From contig CAZRRJ010000001.1 of assembly GCA_964602515.1 (NCBI GenBank), forward strand, positions 310,001 through 374,000: a stretch of 64,000 nucleotides of DNA, read 5' to 3'. The number at the start of each line of letters is the position of its first letter. Positions within the stretch are counted from its first letter, which is position 1. Both the position numbers and the translations under genes were made by a program. The notes beneath the pieces are model-generated. The model was not told the DNA's origin, searched no databases, and saw only the letters and a list, made by a program, of their open reading frames with translations. Positions 8,245-17,525 of the stretch are shown here, one piece after another. The stretch is from Carboxylicivirga sp964602515 (GTDB taxonomy: Bacteria > Bacteroidota > Bacteroidia > Bacteroidales > Marinilabiliaceae).

Positions 8245-8355
8245 CCCCCTTTATGGGGGCAAGCGTTTTTTGCAGCAGAAATTATTTCATGCAGCAAAAA
8301 ACACAGCTTGCTATCCTGATGTCAGGATAAAATCTGTCTGATAATCTCGACAGAT
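8245..8355. other. Inverted-repeat cluster, candidate oriT
   Basis: The 722-base gap between mobA and traA holds no credible gene. It contains four inverted repeats in 110 bases: CCCCC/GGGGG (8245-8259), GTTTTTTGC/GCAAAAAAC (8265-8273 and 8294-8302), TATCCTGA/TCAGGATA (8312-8319 and 8322-8329) and ATCTGTC/GACAGAT (8332-8338 and 8349-8355). Position upstream of the relaxosome genes and between the divergent mob and tra operons fits a transfer origin. The nick site cannot be identified by eye. Confidence 0.5.
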
Positions 8356-8866
8356 ATTAATGCTTGCCATTGAATCATTAAAGTGGCGAAAAGCGACCTG
8401 TAATCATATGGGGCAAAGTTAAACCATGCAGTAAGAGGTTGTAACATACGCATTAAAGCCATATGGTACCAACGCGGTGCCACTTGCTGCCACCTCAATA
8501 AAAAGAGAATCAAGCAAGATAAATCAGGCTTTTATTTGCAGAGTAGATGAAGTTTTAGATAAGCAAATATTTAAGCCTTTAGCGATTTAAAACTACAATG
8601 ATTTGAAGGTTGAAAAAATGATAAAAATGAAAACTCAAGTCTGTAAACTTTCAGATATCTGAATAACCATTGATGAAGATATGCAGGGATTTGCTGTCGT
8701 AAAGACGTACTGAAGTATTGACTTACACATTTACAGAATTAGCAAAATAAAGAGTTCAGAAATTAAATACTAAAACAATTAGAGAGATACTTCTGCAAGG
8801 TATTGATGATACAAAAGCTTGTTGAAATGCAGAAGCAGGGAATTACTTATTTAAAAAGAAGAAGAT

Positions 8867-9619
8867 ATGAAAAAGAAAACCTTAAATGTGGCATTCTCGA
8901 CCCAAAAGGGCGGAGCCGGAAAAACGACACTAACGGTGTTGGTAGCTTCTTACCTGCACTATGTAAAAGGCTATAACGTAGCCGTTATTGATTGTGACTT
9001 TCCGCAACACTCCATTGCCGAGATGCGTGAGCGCGATTTAAAAATGACAATGGAAGATGATTATTACAAACTCAAGGCTTATGAGCAGTTCAATAAACTA
9101 AATAAAAAAGCCTATGTAGTAATTGAGAGCAGCCCTAAAGATGCGATAGAAGATGCGCAGGAAGTGATTGATGCCATGCAACCTGATTTTGTGTTTTTCG
9201 ACCTGCCTGGTACAATTAACAACGAGGCGGTTGTACTTACCCTTTCGCATATGGATTACGTTATTGCCCCGGTTTCGGCTGACCGAGTGGTGCTGGAAAG
9301 TACCCTGCAGTATGTAATTACCATTAACGATGCTCTAATAACGACCGGGAAAGCCAGGATTAAAGGAACACACCTGCTTTGGAACCTGGTTGACGGAAGG
9401 GAAAAAACGGAGCTTTATGGGGTTTATGAAGAAGTAATTGAAAAGCTGGGTTTCCCTGTTTTCAAGACATTTCTGCCTGACAGCAAACGCTTCCGCCGGG
9501 AACAAACAGTAAGCCATAAAGCCTTGTTCCGTTCCACTCTCTTTCCATCGGATAAAGCATTACTAAAAGGGAGCAAACTTGATGCCCTAGTGGATGAAAT
9601 GCTGGAAACATTAAAATAA
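8867..9619 (+). CDS. traA: ParA-family ATPase, conjugation protein TraA
   Basis: A 250-residue ParA/MinD-type ATPase with a deviant Walker A motif STQKGGAGKTTL near residues 11-22, and a Walker B-like strand FVFFDLPG. This is the first gene of the Bacteroidetes conjugative-transposon tra operon. Its exact role is unclear in the family; partition or positioning of the transfer machinery is likely. The gene is followed six bases later by traB. Confidence 0.85.
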   Translation: MKKKTLNVAFSTQKGGAGKTTLTVLVASYLHYVKGYNVAVIDCDFPQHSIAEMRERDLKMTMEDDYYKLKAYEQFNKLNKKAYVVIESSPKDAIEDAQEVIDAMQPDFVFFDLPGTINNEAVVLTLSHMDYVIAPVSADRVVLESTLQYVITINDALITTGKARIKGTHLLWNLVDGREKTELYGVYEEVIEKLGFPVFKTFLPDSKRFRREQTVSHKALFRSTLFPSDKALLKGSKLDALVDEMLETLK

Positions 9620-9625
9620 GCTGTT

Positions 9626-10060
9626 ATGGCCAAAGAAGAAAAGATAAAGCCGGACGAGATTGATGCAAGCTTTGTGATATCCTCGTTCAAAAATAAAGAA
9701 AGGCGAAACAATCCCAGCTCTGAGCCTAAACCATTGGTGCCTGAACATGAAAGACAGCAGGTGGAACAGCCAGAACCAGAAAAACAGAATAAGACAGCCC
9801 CCGCAAATGAGAACAAGCACAAAAAGAGAGGACAGGCAAATTACCGGGAAACCTTTGTTCGTCGCAATGAGATAAAAACACGCGAATGTGTTTACATCAG
9901 TCGCGATATACATAGCAAAATTGTAAAACTGGTCAGGGCTTTGGAAGACACAAACATTACGATTGGCGGCTACATTGACATGGTGCTTTCGGAGCATCTG
10001 AAACAGCATAAAAACGAGATAAATGAGATTTTCCGTCAATCGCGCAGAGATTTATTATAA
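9626..10060 (+). CDS. traB: Conjugation protein TraB (DUF3408)
   Basis: A 144-residue protein with a charged, disordered N-terminal half rich in Glu, Lys and Pro and a conserved C-terminal half (YISRDIHSKIVKLVRALEDTNITIGGYIDMVLSEHL) that has the ribbon-helix-helix look of DUF3408 proteins. It is probably a DNA-binding partner of TraA. It sits six bases after traA and precedes a second paralogous DUF3408 gene. Confidence 0.75.
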   Translation: MAKEEKIKPDEIDASFVISSFKNKERRNNPSSEPKPLVPEHERQQVEQPEPEKQNKTAPANENKHKKRGQANYRETFVRRNEIKTRECVYISRDIHSKIVKLVRALEDTNITIGGYIDMVLSEHLKQHKNEINEIFRQSRRDLL

Positions 10061-10078
10061 ACATTAAAAATAGAAGTT

Positions 10079-10489
10079 ATGGTATTCGATATTAATAATT
10101 ACAAACTAATGATAGTTGCAGGTATAATTCTGTTCATGCTGGTTGTATTGGCTAAAGCTATTTGCAATAGTAAATCCAAGAGACGCCGGGAAAAAGTAAA
10201 AAGCACAACCTATTATGCTCTTGCGACAAAAGAAAACAGAAAAAAACAAAATGACATTACTTCTTTCGAAAGGATGTTTATCAAAAATGCCGGGATTACA
10301 GCACGTACCGGAAAATCGGTGTATATACGCAAAGGGCACCACGAAAAAATCATGAAAATTGTTCAGGTCATTGGGCGAAACCAATTATCATTATTCAGCT
10401 ACATTGACAATGTCCTGAATCATCATTTTGAGAGCTTTAAGGATGAAATAACAGAACTGTACAATAAAAATAATGAAGGGATATTTTAA
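10079..10489 (+). CDS. traC: Conjugation protein TraC (DUF3408, membrane-anchored)
   Basis: A 136-residue protein with an N-terminal membrane helix (about 11-30, LMIVAGIILFMLVVLAKAIC) and a C-terminal domain clearly paralogous to TraB: YIRKGHHEKIMKIVQVIGRNQLSLFSYIDNVLNHHF against YISRDIHSKIVKLV...YIDMVLSEHL. The pair probably arose by duplication, with TraC gaining a membrane anchor. Role unknown beyond the tra operon context. Confidence 0.75.
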   Translation: MVFDINNYKLMIVAGIILFMLVVLAKAICNSKSKRRREKVKSTTYYALATKENRKKQNDITSFERMFIKNAGITARTGKSVYIRKGHHEKIMKIVQVIGRNQLSLFSYIDNVLNHHFESFKDEITELYNKNNEGIF

Positions 10490-10548
10490 CCTCTAGAGAT
10501 TACAATATCAATATCAGGCTAATACAGTAATGCTGAAAAGAAACAGTT

Positions 10549-11268
10549 ATGGGAGGAATACTGATTGTTATAATTGCCCTGTACATCCTTTTTGTATTTG
10601 TTTATCTCCTGAGTGCTGGAATTAACAGAAAGAAGAACACTATAAGCCAGGGGGATTCCGTGCAAAAAACAGGAAGAAGAAAGACAAATATTGTCGGGAA
10701 AAGCACCTTTGACTTAAGTGCTTTGAAGCCACCGATTACCACCTCAGTGTCACTTGATGCCACTTCACTAAAACCTGATAGTCAAGAGGTAAATAGCAAT
10801 ACATTTGTTTCATCTGACAGACGAGAAAAGGTACCAACGGAAGACCTGGACGAGACATTTTCAGAGACTCCTGCCGATGAGGAAAATGAGCCAATGGCCA
10901 TTGATTATTCGCTTGAATATGATGAGTGGGACGAAGACGAAGAGACGGAAGAGCTGGAAGGTACATCACAGGCGGCACTTGCATCAGGGGTAAGTTTTGA
11001 GGAACTGGGCCTCATGCTTAAAACGGTAAATGATAAAGAAAAAGCAAGTGCGGATGAGAGACAGGCAGCAGGTGATACCTTGTTGGAGATACGTCGTACG
11101 GATATGTTTGAGCAGTTGGTTTCAGGCCGAGCAGACCGGCGTGAAAGGGTAAAAGAACTGATTGCGGATAGCCTAGATGCTTTTTACAAACTCAAAGATG
11201 CTGAGATGGTAAGAGAAGAAAGCCCAAAAACAATTCCCGATGATTTTAACATCCGGGATTTTATTTAA
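10549..11268 (+). CDS. traD: Conjugation protein TraD
   Basis: A 239-residue protein with one N-terminal membrane helix (about 3-22), a long low-complexity acidic middle (DEDEETEELEG) and a helical C-terminal part (about 145-239). Position after traC and before the pilin-like traE matches TraD of Bacteroidetes elements. No enzymatic motif is visible. It should not be confused with the coupling protein TraD of F-type plasmids. Confidence 0.7.
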   Translation: MGGILIVIIALYILFVFVYLLSAGINRKKNTISQGDSVQKTGRRKTNIVGKSTFDLSALKPPITTSVSLDATSLKPDSQEVNSNTFVSSDRREKVPTEDLDETFSETPADEENEPMAIDYSLEYDEWDEDEETEELEGTSQAALASGVSFEELGLMLKTVNDKEKASADERQAAGDTLLEIRRTDMFEQLVSGRADRRERVKELIADSLDAFYKLKDAEMVREESPKTIPDDFNIRDFI

Positions 11269-11321
11269 AAATAAAACAAGCTATAAAAATGAAAGAACAA
11301 GACTATGGTTGACCAGTATGG

Positions 11322-11340
11322 CCACCACTAAAAATCCAAA
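11322..11340 (+). repeat. 19-base direct repeat, copy 1 (before traE)
   Basis: CCACCACTAAAAATCCAAA recurs exactly at 18874-18892, upstream of traN; the similarity continues weakly as (G)TAATA. Both copies are in short intergenic gaps of the tra operon, so a regulatory or mRNA-processing role is possible. Confidence 0.7.
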
Positions 11341-11403
11341 GTAATAGAAATAGTAATCACAGATGCCGGGACTATCCACCCCAACATCAAAAACAATTTC
11401 CTA

Positions 11404-11706
11404 ATGACAAGAAAGCATTTCCTTTTGTCAGCAGCATTCATTCTGGCTGCTGTTTCATCCGTTTTTGCCCAAGGCAATGGCATTGGAGGGATCACCGATG
11501 CTACCAATATGGTAACAAGTTACTTCGACCCAGGAACAAAACTAGTTTATGCCATTGGCGCAGTAGTAGGTTTGATTGGCGGAATCAAAGTATATAATAA
11601 ATTCAGCTCAGGCGATCCGGATACCAGCAAGACTGCTGCCTCATGGTTTGGAGCCTGTATCTTCCTGATTGTAGCTGCCACCATCCTGCGCTCCTTTTTC
11701 CTTTAG
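11404..11706 (+). CDS. traE: Conjugation protein TraE (DUF4134, VirB2-like)
   Basis: A 100-residue small membrane protein: signal peptide (hydrophobic stretch ending in AQG near residue 24), then two transmembrane helices (about 47-63 and 80-99). This size and layout match the VirB2-like pilin subunit of Bacteroidetes type IV secretion (DUF4134). It precedes the VirB3-like traF. Confidence 0.85.
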   Translation: MTRKHFLLSAAFILAAVSSVFAQGNGIGGITDATNMVTSYFDPGTKLVYAIGAVVGLIGGIKVYNKFSSGDPDTSKTAASWFGACIFLIVAATILRSFFL

Positions 11707-11731
11707 TCACTTTATTAATCACTCAATAAGA

Positions 11732-12070
11732 TTGCAAATGGAGTATAGTATAAATAAAGGCGTAGGGAACAGCGTGGAATTTAAGGGGTTGAAATCTCAG
11801 TACCTTTTCATATTTGCCGGGGGGCTACTGGCCGTATTTATTGTCTTTGTCATCCTGTATATGATTGGTATTGCTCAGTGGGTGTGCATTGGTTTTGGTG
11901 TAATTGCTGCTTCGGTATTGGTTTGGCTGACCTTTAGCCTGAATGGAAAATACGGTGAACACGGTTTAATGAAGCTGATGGCTCTGAAACAGCATCCCCG
12001 TTATTTGATTAACCGGAAAATGACGTACCGCCTGTTCAGGCCAAAAAGAAAGGAGGTGGCAAATGCGTAA
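11732..12070 (+). CDS. traF: Conjugation protein TraF (DUF4133, VirB3-like)
   Basis: A 112-residue protein with two adjacent membrane helices (about 28-48 and 52-70) and a basic C-terminus, the layout of VirB3-like inner membrane proteins. An alternative start at the third codon (MEYSINKG) is equally good. It overlaps the start of traG by eight bases, so the two are likely translationally coupled. Confidence 0.8.
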   Translation: MQMEYSINKGVGNSVEFKGLKSQYLFIFAGGLLAVFIVFVILYMIGIAQWVCIGFGVIAASVLVWLTFSLNGKYGEHGLMKLMALKQHPRYLINRKMTYRLFRPKRKEVANA

Positions 12071-14570
12071 TACCATGAAAGCATCCACCTTAGAAAGCAA
12101 GTTTCCGCTACTGGCAGTTGAGCACAATTGTATTATCAGCAAAGACGCCGATATAACAGTAGCCTACCGGATAGAGCTACCGGAACTATTTACCGTAACC
12201 AAGGCTGAATATGAAGCCATTCACTCATCCTGGGCAAAAGCTATTAAAGTACTGCCAGACTATTCAATAGTTCATAAACAAGACTGGTTTACCAGAGAAA
12301 ACTATCATCCGACAACTGACAGAGACATGAGTTTTCTCTCACGTAGCTTTGAACAGCATTTTAATGAACGTCCGTTTTTGAACCATTCGTGCTTTTTGTT
12401 CCTAACTAAAAGCACCAAAGAGCGGATGCGGATGCAAAGCAATTTCTCATCGCTTTGCCGTGGAAATATCATCCCCAAAGAAGTCAATAAGGAAACCAGT
12501 ATAAAATTCCTGGAAGCTGTCGGGCAGTTTGAACGCATCATAAACGATAGCGGATTTATTCGTCTTACCCGAATCCCTTCTGATGAGATAACCGGAACGG
12601 ATAAAAAGGCAGGACTGATTGAGAAGTTCTTTGCCTTGTCGCAGGATGAAACAACCTGTCTTCAGGATATAAGGCTTGGAGCCGACGGGCTTCGGGTGGG
12701 CAGCAAGCATGTTTGTGTGCATACGTTGTCCGATACCGAAAATTTGCCGGGCAAAGCAGGAACAGACATGTGCTTTGAGAAGCTATCGACTGACCGAAGC
12801 GATTGTCGTTTGTCTTTCGCTTCCCCAGTCGGTTTACTTTTGTCGTGCGATCATCTCTATAATCAGTATCTGTTTATCGACGACAGTGCCGAAAACCTGC
12901 GGAAGTTTGAAAAAAGTGCAAGAAATATGCAGTCGCTTTCAAGGTATAGCAGAGGCAATCAAATCAATAAAGAGTGGATTGACAAGTATCTTAATGAAGC
13001 CCACAGCTTCGGACTTACCTCTATTCGGGCACATTTTAATGTGATGGCATGGAGTGATGATGAACAGGAGTTAAAGCATATTCGCAATGAGGTTGGTTCG
13101 CAACTGGCCTTGATGGAGTGCAAGCCCCGCCACAATACGGTGGATGCGGCCACTTTATACTGGGCCGGGATTCCCGGTAATGCAGGCGATTTTCCTGCAG
13201 AGGAATCGTTCTATACATTCACAGAACCTGCCTTGTGCTTTTTCACTGAAGAAACCAACTATAGGAGTTCTCCTTCGCCTTTTGGTATTAAAATGTGTGA
13301 CCGGATAAGCGGTAAACCCCTTCACTTGGACATATCTGACTTGCCAATGAAAAAAGGGATTATTACTAACCGTAATAAATTCGTTTTGGGGCCTTCGGGC
13401 AGTGGTAAGTCTTTTTTTATGAACCACCTTGTCCGTCAGTATTGGGAACAGGGAACGCATGTTGTGCTGGTGGATACAGGAAACTCCTACCAGGGTTTGT
13501 GTGAGATGGTACGCCGGAAAACCAATGGACAGGATGGGGTATATTTCACCTACTCCGAAGAAAACCCAATTTCTTTTAACCCTTTTTATACGGACGACTA
13601 TGTGTTTGATGTGGAGAAAAAGGACAGCATTAAAACACTGTTGCTGACACTTTGGAAAAGTGAAGATGACAAGATAAGTAAGACAGAAAGTGGGGAATTG
13701 GGCAGTGCAGTTTCGTCCTACATAGAGCGCATAAAAGCTGACAGAAGTATTGTGCCGTCATTCAATACCTTTTATGAGTATATGCGGGACGAGTATCGCC
13801 GGGAGCTTGAAGAGCGTGAGATTAAAGTACGCAAAGCGGATTTCAATCTGGACAACATGCTGACCACCCTGCGCCAGTATTACCGGGGCGGACGTTACGA
13901 TTTTCTGCTGAACTCTGATAAGAATATTGACCTGTTGAATAAAAGCTTTATCGTATTTGAAATTGATGCCATTAAAGAAAACAAGGAACTTTTCCCCGTG
14001 GTAACCATCATTATCATGGAGGCTTTTATCAATAAAATGAGGCGTTTAAAGGGAGTTCGAAAACAATTGATTGTGGAAGAAGCCTGGAAAGCCCTCTCGT
14101 CCCCAAGCATGGCCGAATACATGAAGTACATGTATAAAACCGTTCGTAAATACTTTGGGGAGGCCATCGTTGTAACCCAGGAAGTAGATGATATTATCGC
14201 TTCGCCTATTGTCAAAGAAGCGATTATCAATAACTCAGACTGCAAAATTCTTTTGGATCAGCGAAAGTTTATGAACCGCTTTGATGTGATTCAGTCACTT
14301 TTGGGATTAACAGACAAAGAGAAAGCACAAATCCTGAGTATCAACATGGCTAACCACCCGAACCGGAAATACAAAGAAGTATGGTTTGGATTGGGTGGTG
14401 TTCAGTCCGCAGTTTATGCAACAGAAGTTAGTGGCGAAGAATACCTGACTTATACGACAGAGGAGTCTGAGAAGCTGAAGGTATTGGATAAAACCAATGA
14501 ACTGGGTGGTAATTACGAGATGGCAATCAGGCAGCTTGCAGAAAAAGGAAGAGCGGGAGATGGATTATGA
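12063..14570 (+). CDS. traG: Conjugation ATPase TraG (VirB4-like)
   Basis: The 835-residue motor ATPase of the mating-pair-formation apparatus. The Walker A motif GPSGSGKSFF is at about residues 443-452, followed by the typical VLVDTGNSYQGL strand; the Walker B region is KQLIVEEAWKAL, and VVTQEVDDI follows. The N-terminal third is the usual TraG_N-type domain. Length is normal for the family. The C-terminus overlaps the next gene by four bases. Confidence 0.9.
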   Translation: MRNTMKASTLESKFPLLAVEHNCIISKDADITVAYRIELPELFTVTKAEYEAIHSSWAKAIKVLPDYSIVHKQDWFTRENYHPTTDRDMSFLSRSFEQHFNERPFLNHSCFLFLTKSTKERMRMQSNFSSLCRGNIIPKEVNKETSIKFLEAVGQFERIINDSGFIRLTRIPSDEITGTDKKAGLIEKFFALSQDETTCLQDIRLGADGLRVGSKHVCVHTLSDTENLPGKAGTDMCFEKLSTDRSDCRLSFASPVGLLLSCDHLYNQYLFIDDSAENLRKFEKSARNMQSLSRYSRGNQINKEWIDKYLNEAHSFGLTSIRAHFNVMAWSDDEQELKHIRNEVGSQLALMECKPRHNTVDAATLYWAGIPGNAGDFPAEESFYTFTEPALCFFTEETNYRSSPSPFGIKMCDRISGKPLHLDISDLPMKKGIITNRNKFVLGPSGSGKSFFMNHLVRQYWEQGTHVVLVDTGNSYQGLCEMVRRKTNGQDGVYFTYSEENPISFNPFYTDDYVFDVEKKDSIKTLLLTLWKSEDDKISKTESGELGSAVSSYIERIKADRSIVPSFNTFYEYMRDEYRRELEEREIKVRKADFNLDNMLTTLRQYYRGGRYDFLLNSDKNIDLLNKSFIVFEIDAIKENKELFPVVTIIIMEAFINKMRRLKGVRKQLIVEEAWKALSSPSMAEYMKYMYKTVRKYFGEAIVVTQEVDDIIASPIVKEAIINNSDCKILLDQRKFMNRFDVIQSLLGLTDKEKAQILSINMANHPNRKYKEVWFGLGGVQSAVYATEVSGEEYLTYTTEESEKLKVLDKTNELGGNYEMAIRQLAEKGRAGDGL

Positions 14571-14872
14571 GAACAACAATCAACACATCTTCCATATCCG
14601 AATTGCAAGGACATTCCCTATTTCCACTTTGTGATGTATGTGGAAACTGGGTAAGCCTTTGCGGTTCTCCCGGAATCCGGATATACTACAATGGTAAAGG
14701 TTTCCTGTTGACGCTCTTCTACGAGAAGGATACCAGCTTTACCATGCCTCTTACCCGCAGCAGTGATTCGGTCTTTTTCTTTTTCTATGGACTAATGCGG
14801 ATCAAATACAATTGTGAGAGAGACCTGCTCTGGCTCACAAACGAAGGAGTTTACAAAAGGGAGTGCGATTAA
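14567..14872 (+). CDS. Small tra-operon protein (DUF3876-like)
   Basis: A 101-residue protein without membrane helix, overlapping traG by four bases and followed by traI. Small proteins of this type, with a GSPGIRIYYNGKGFLLTLFYEKD-like core, are regular passengers between traG and traI in Bacteroidetes elements. Function unknown; the family name is from memory. Confidence 0.65.
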   Translation: MRTTINTSSISELQGHSLFPLCDVCGNWVSLCGSPGIRIYYNGKGFLLTLFYEKDTSFTMPLTRSSDSVFFFFYGLMRIKYNCERDLLWLTNEGVYKRECD

Positions 14873-14917
14873 GCACTCCTTATTAAAGTAATCATTAATG
14901 ATTTAAGAGTAAAAATT

Positions 14918-15541
14918 ATGAAATACAGATTTATAAGTATGGTAGCAGGCTTGTTGTTCCTGTTATCATTTCAGGCAAAAGCACAATGGGTCGTAACTGA
15001 CCCTTCTAATCTGGTACAGAATATCAGAAGTGCCATACAAGGTACTGCAACAGCCAGCAACATGCTGAAGAACCTGCAGGAGAGCGTGAAAATTTATAAG
15101 CAGGGCAAAGAATATTACGACGCACTAAAATCGGTAAGCAACCTGGTTAAGGATGCACGAAAAGTTAAACTGACCATTGAGATGGTTAGTGAAATTACCG
15201 GCATATATGTAAATGGGTTCAACCGTATGGTTGGAGATCCTAACTTCACTGCTGATGAGCTGGCTGCTATCTCTGCCGGATATGCCATCTTGCTGGAAGA
15301 AGGAGGAGCACTGGTTAGTGATTTGAAAAATATTGTAACAGGTGGCAATGGACTGTCATTATCCGATAAAGAACGGATGGATGCAATAGACCAGATCTAT
15401 ACAAAAATGCTGGAATACCGAAATCTTACAAGGTATTACACACGAAAAAATATCTCGGTATCGTATATCCGTGCCAAAGAAAAAAACGATACAGAAAGGG
15501 TGTTGAGTCTATATGGTAATCCATCTGACCGGTATTGGTAA
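14918..15541 (+). CDS. traI: Conjugation protein TraI (DUF4141, VirB5-like)
   Basis: A 207-residue exported protein: signal peptide ending in KAQ near residue 22, then a mostly helical mature part. This matches the DUF4141 protein placed before the VirB6-like traJ. VirB5-like proteins usually assist the pilus tip; that role here is by analogy. Confidence 0.8.
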   Translation: MKYRFISMVAGLLFLLSFQAKAQWVVTDPSNLVQNIRSAIQGTATASNMLKNLQESVKIYKQGKEYYDALKSVSNLVKDARKVKLTIEMVSEITGIYVNGFNRMVGDPNFTADELAAISAGYAILLEEGGALVSDLKNIVTGGNGLSLSDKERMDAIDQIYTKMLEYRNLTRYYTRKNISVSYIRAKEKNDTERVLSLYGNPSDRYW

Positions 15542-15560
15542 TTATATAAAGTAGATAGTT

Positions 15561-16547
15561 ATGAATTTTAATAACCTACATCAGATTCTTGCCAACCTGT
15601 ACCAGGACATGTTACCGCTGTGTGGAGACATGATTGGAGTGGCAAAAGGCGTGGCTGGATTGGGAGCACTATTTTATGTGGCACACAAGGTCTGGCAAGC
15701 ATTGGCAAGGGCTGAACCCATTGATGTGTTCCCGTTGCTTCGACCCTTTGCCATCGGCTTGTGTATAATGTTTTTTCCAACATTGGTTTTAGGAACTATC
15801 AATGCCGTGATGAGTCCCATTGTTAAAGGCACGCACGCGATTATGGAAAGCCAAGTAACCAATGTGCAGGATCTGATCCAGCAAAGAGATATATTGAATT
15901 ATGAAATACGGGTACGTGAAGGCAAAGCATGGCTGGTTGATGACGAAGCATATGATCAGAAATTGAAGGAGTTGGGAATAATTGATACACCCGAGATTAT
16001 CAGTATGTGGGGTGAACGATTCTGGCATGACATCAAAGCGTGGTTTAGGGAGATTGTAAGGGATTTTTTTGAGTTGATATTTAATGCAGCAGCATTAAGT
16101 ATTGATACGATACGAACATTTTTCCTGGTGGTGCTATCCATTTTGGGACCAATCGCTTTTGCTTTCAGTGTCTATGATGGATTTCAGGCCACGCTTACCC
16201 AATGGTTTGCACGGTATATAAGCGTCTATTTGTGGTTGCCGGTAGCAGACCTTTTCTCTGCTGTGTTATCCAGAATACAGGCATTAATGCTAAAAATGGA
16301 GATTGCCGAGTTGACTGATCCCAGCTATATCCCTGATGGTTCTAGCGGAATGTACATCCTGTTTCACATTATTGGAATCATCGGCTACTTTACCATACCT
16401 ACAGTTGCCGGCTGGATTATACAAGCCGGAGGAATGAGTGGTTATACCGGAGCCATTAATAAGACAGCAGGAAAAGCCGGGAATCTGGCAGCAGGAGCTG
16501 CCGGTGCAGCTTCCGGCAATATAGGTGGCCGCCTGCTTGGTAAATAA
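15561..16547 (+). CDS. traJ: Conjugation protein TraJ (VirB6-like)
   Basis: A 328-residue inner membrane protein with several hydrophobic segments (about 24-45, 60-85, 170-205, 215-240, 265-295) and a Gly/Ala-rich tail (GNLAAGAAGAASGNIGG). It is the polytopic VirB6-like channel component of the Bacteroidetes transfer apparatus. A strong hairpin lies between it and traK. Confidence 0.85.
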   Translation: MNFNNLHQILANLYQDMLPLCGDMIGVAKGVAGLGALFYVAHKVWQALARAEPIDVFPLLRPFAIGLCIMFFPTLVLGTINAVMSPIVKGTHAIMESQVTNVQDLIQQRDILNYEIRVREGKAWLVDDEAYDQKLKELGIIDTPEIISMWGERFWHDIKAWFREIVRDFFELIFNAAALSIDTIRTFFLVVLSILGPIAFAFSVYDGFQATLTQWFARYISVYLWLPVADLFSAVLSRIQALMLKMEIAELTDPSYIPDGSSGMYILFHIIGIIGYFTIPTVAGWIIQAGGMSGYTGAINKTAGKAGNLAAGAAGAASGNIGGRLLGK

Positions 16548-16588
16548 GCGGCAAACTCCCCGATAAATCAATTAGTCAATTTGTAAAC

Positions 16589-16626
16589 GCGATAATGTGC
16601 CAATTCAATAACAGGCACATTATCGC
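16589..16626. repeat. 13-bp perfect hairpin between traJ and traK
   Basis: GCGATAATGTGCC (16589-16601) pairs perfectly with GGCACATTATCGC (16614-16626) around a 12-base loop. No T-run follows, and the operon continues, so it is more likely an mRNA-stability or processing element or a protein-binding site than a terminator. Confidence 0.7.
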
Positions 16627-16641
16627 ACTAACACATTTAAA

Positions 16642-17265
16642 ATGGAATTTAAATCATTAAAGAATATAGAAACCAGCTTTAAGCAAATACGGATTATCGC
16701 TATCGCATTTGTGGTTCTGTGCGCCGGAATAACCGGCTATGCTCTCTGGAGTTCATTCAATTTTGCAGAAGCACAGCGTCAGAAAATCTATGTACTTGAC
16801 AATGGGAAGTCTTTGATGCTTGCCCTGTCACAAGACTTATCGCAAAACCGTCCTGTTGAGGCCAGTGAGCATGTTAAACGCTTTCACGAGTTGTTTTTCA
16901 CACTATCACCTGATAAAAGTGCCATAGAATCGAATATAAACAGGGCCTTATTCCTGGTAGACAAGAGTGCTTTTAAATACTATCAGGATCTGCAGGAAAA
17001 GGGCTATTACAACCGGATTATTTCTAATAATATCAATCAGGCTATTCAGATAGATTCGGTTGTCTGCAATATGGAGACTTATCCCTATAAGGCAGAGGTA
17101 TATGCCCGTCAAAGGATAATTCGGGCCAGTAATATAACCGAGAGAAGTTTACTGACCCGGTGTGAACTAATAAATGCTGTTAGAAGCGACAATAATCCGC
17201 ATGGCTTTATCATGGAACGTTTTGAAATAATCGAAAACAGAGATTTACAAATAATCGAGCGATAA
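16642..17265 (+). CDS. traK: Conjugation protein TraK (VirB8-like)
   Basis: A 207-residue protein with one N-terminal transmembrane helix (about 17-36, IRIIAIAFVVLCAGITGYAL) and a periplasmic domain, the VirB8-like layout. Conserved family segments such as VYARQRIIRASNITERSL are present. It should sit in the inner membrane and connect TraJ to the TraM/TraN core complex. Intact and normal in length. Confidence 0.85.
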   Translation: MEFKSLKNIETSFKQIRIIAIAFVVLCAGITGYALWSSFNFAEAQRQKIYVLDNGKSLMLALSQDLSQNRPVEASEHVKRFHELFFTLSPDKSAIESNINRALFLVDKSAFKYYQDLQEKGYYNRIISNNINQAIQIDSVVCNMETYPYKAEVYARQRIIRASNITERSLLTRCELINAVRSDNNPHGFIMERFEIIENRDLQIIER

Positions 17266-17268
17266 GTG

Positions 17269-17513
17269 ATGATAAAGAGAGTTACAAGATAGTTGGGAAC
17301 GAGGCTTAGGTTGTGGCTGGAAAGTATTCCCTCTAACGGTCGAATGCTAATAATCCTTGTCCTGTTTCTGCTGTTTGCCTCTGGATCTATCTACATGACA
17401 GTATCTTCCATTTATCATCTGGGACAACAAGCCGAAAAACACAAATGCAAATAGAACACATCAGAGGCACTGAGTCACAATACAGGCTGGAAGCAGATAG
17501 TAAAAACAATTAA
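17269..17513 (+). pseudogene. traL: traL (DUF3989), broken by a nonsense codon and a frameshift
   Basis: Between traK and traM, where TraL is always found, the sequence encodes MIKRVTR, an in-frame TAG at 17290-17292, then LGTRLRLWLES and a membrane helix (LIILVLFLLFASGSIYM) up to YHLGQQAEKHK, where the frame ends at TAG 17452-17454. The conserved TraL tail (MQIEHIRG...) continues in another frame from 17445 to the TAA at 17511-17513. Family members carry these parts in one frame of about 80-100 codons. A shorter product could start at TTG 17293 or at a later ATG, keeping the membrane helix but not the tail. The sequence could also contain assembly errors. Confidence 0.75.
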
Positions 17514-17525
17514 ACGATTTGAATT

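Noticed and set aside
8093..8513. Short reading frames across the mob/tra intergenic region
   Set aside because: They cover the inverted-repeat cluster and resemble no known protein; a transfer origin explains the region better.
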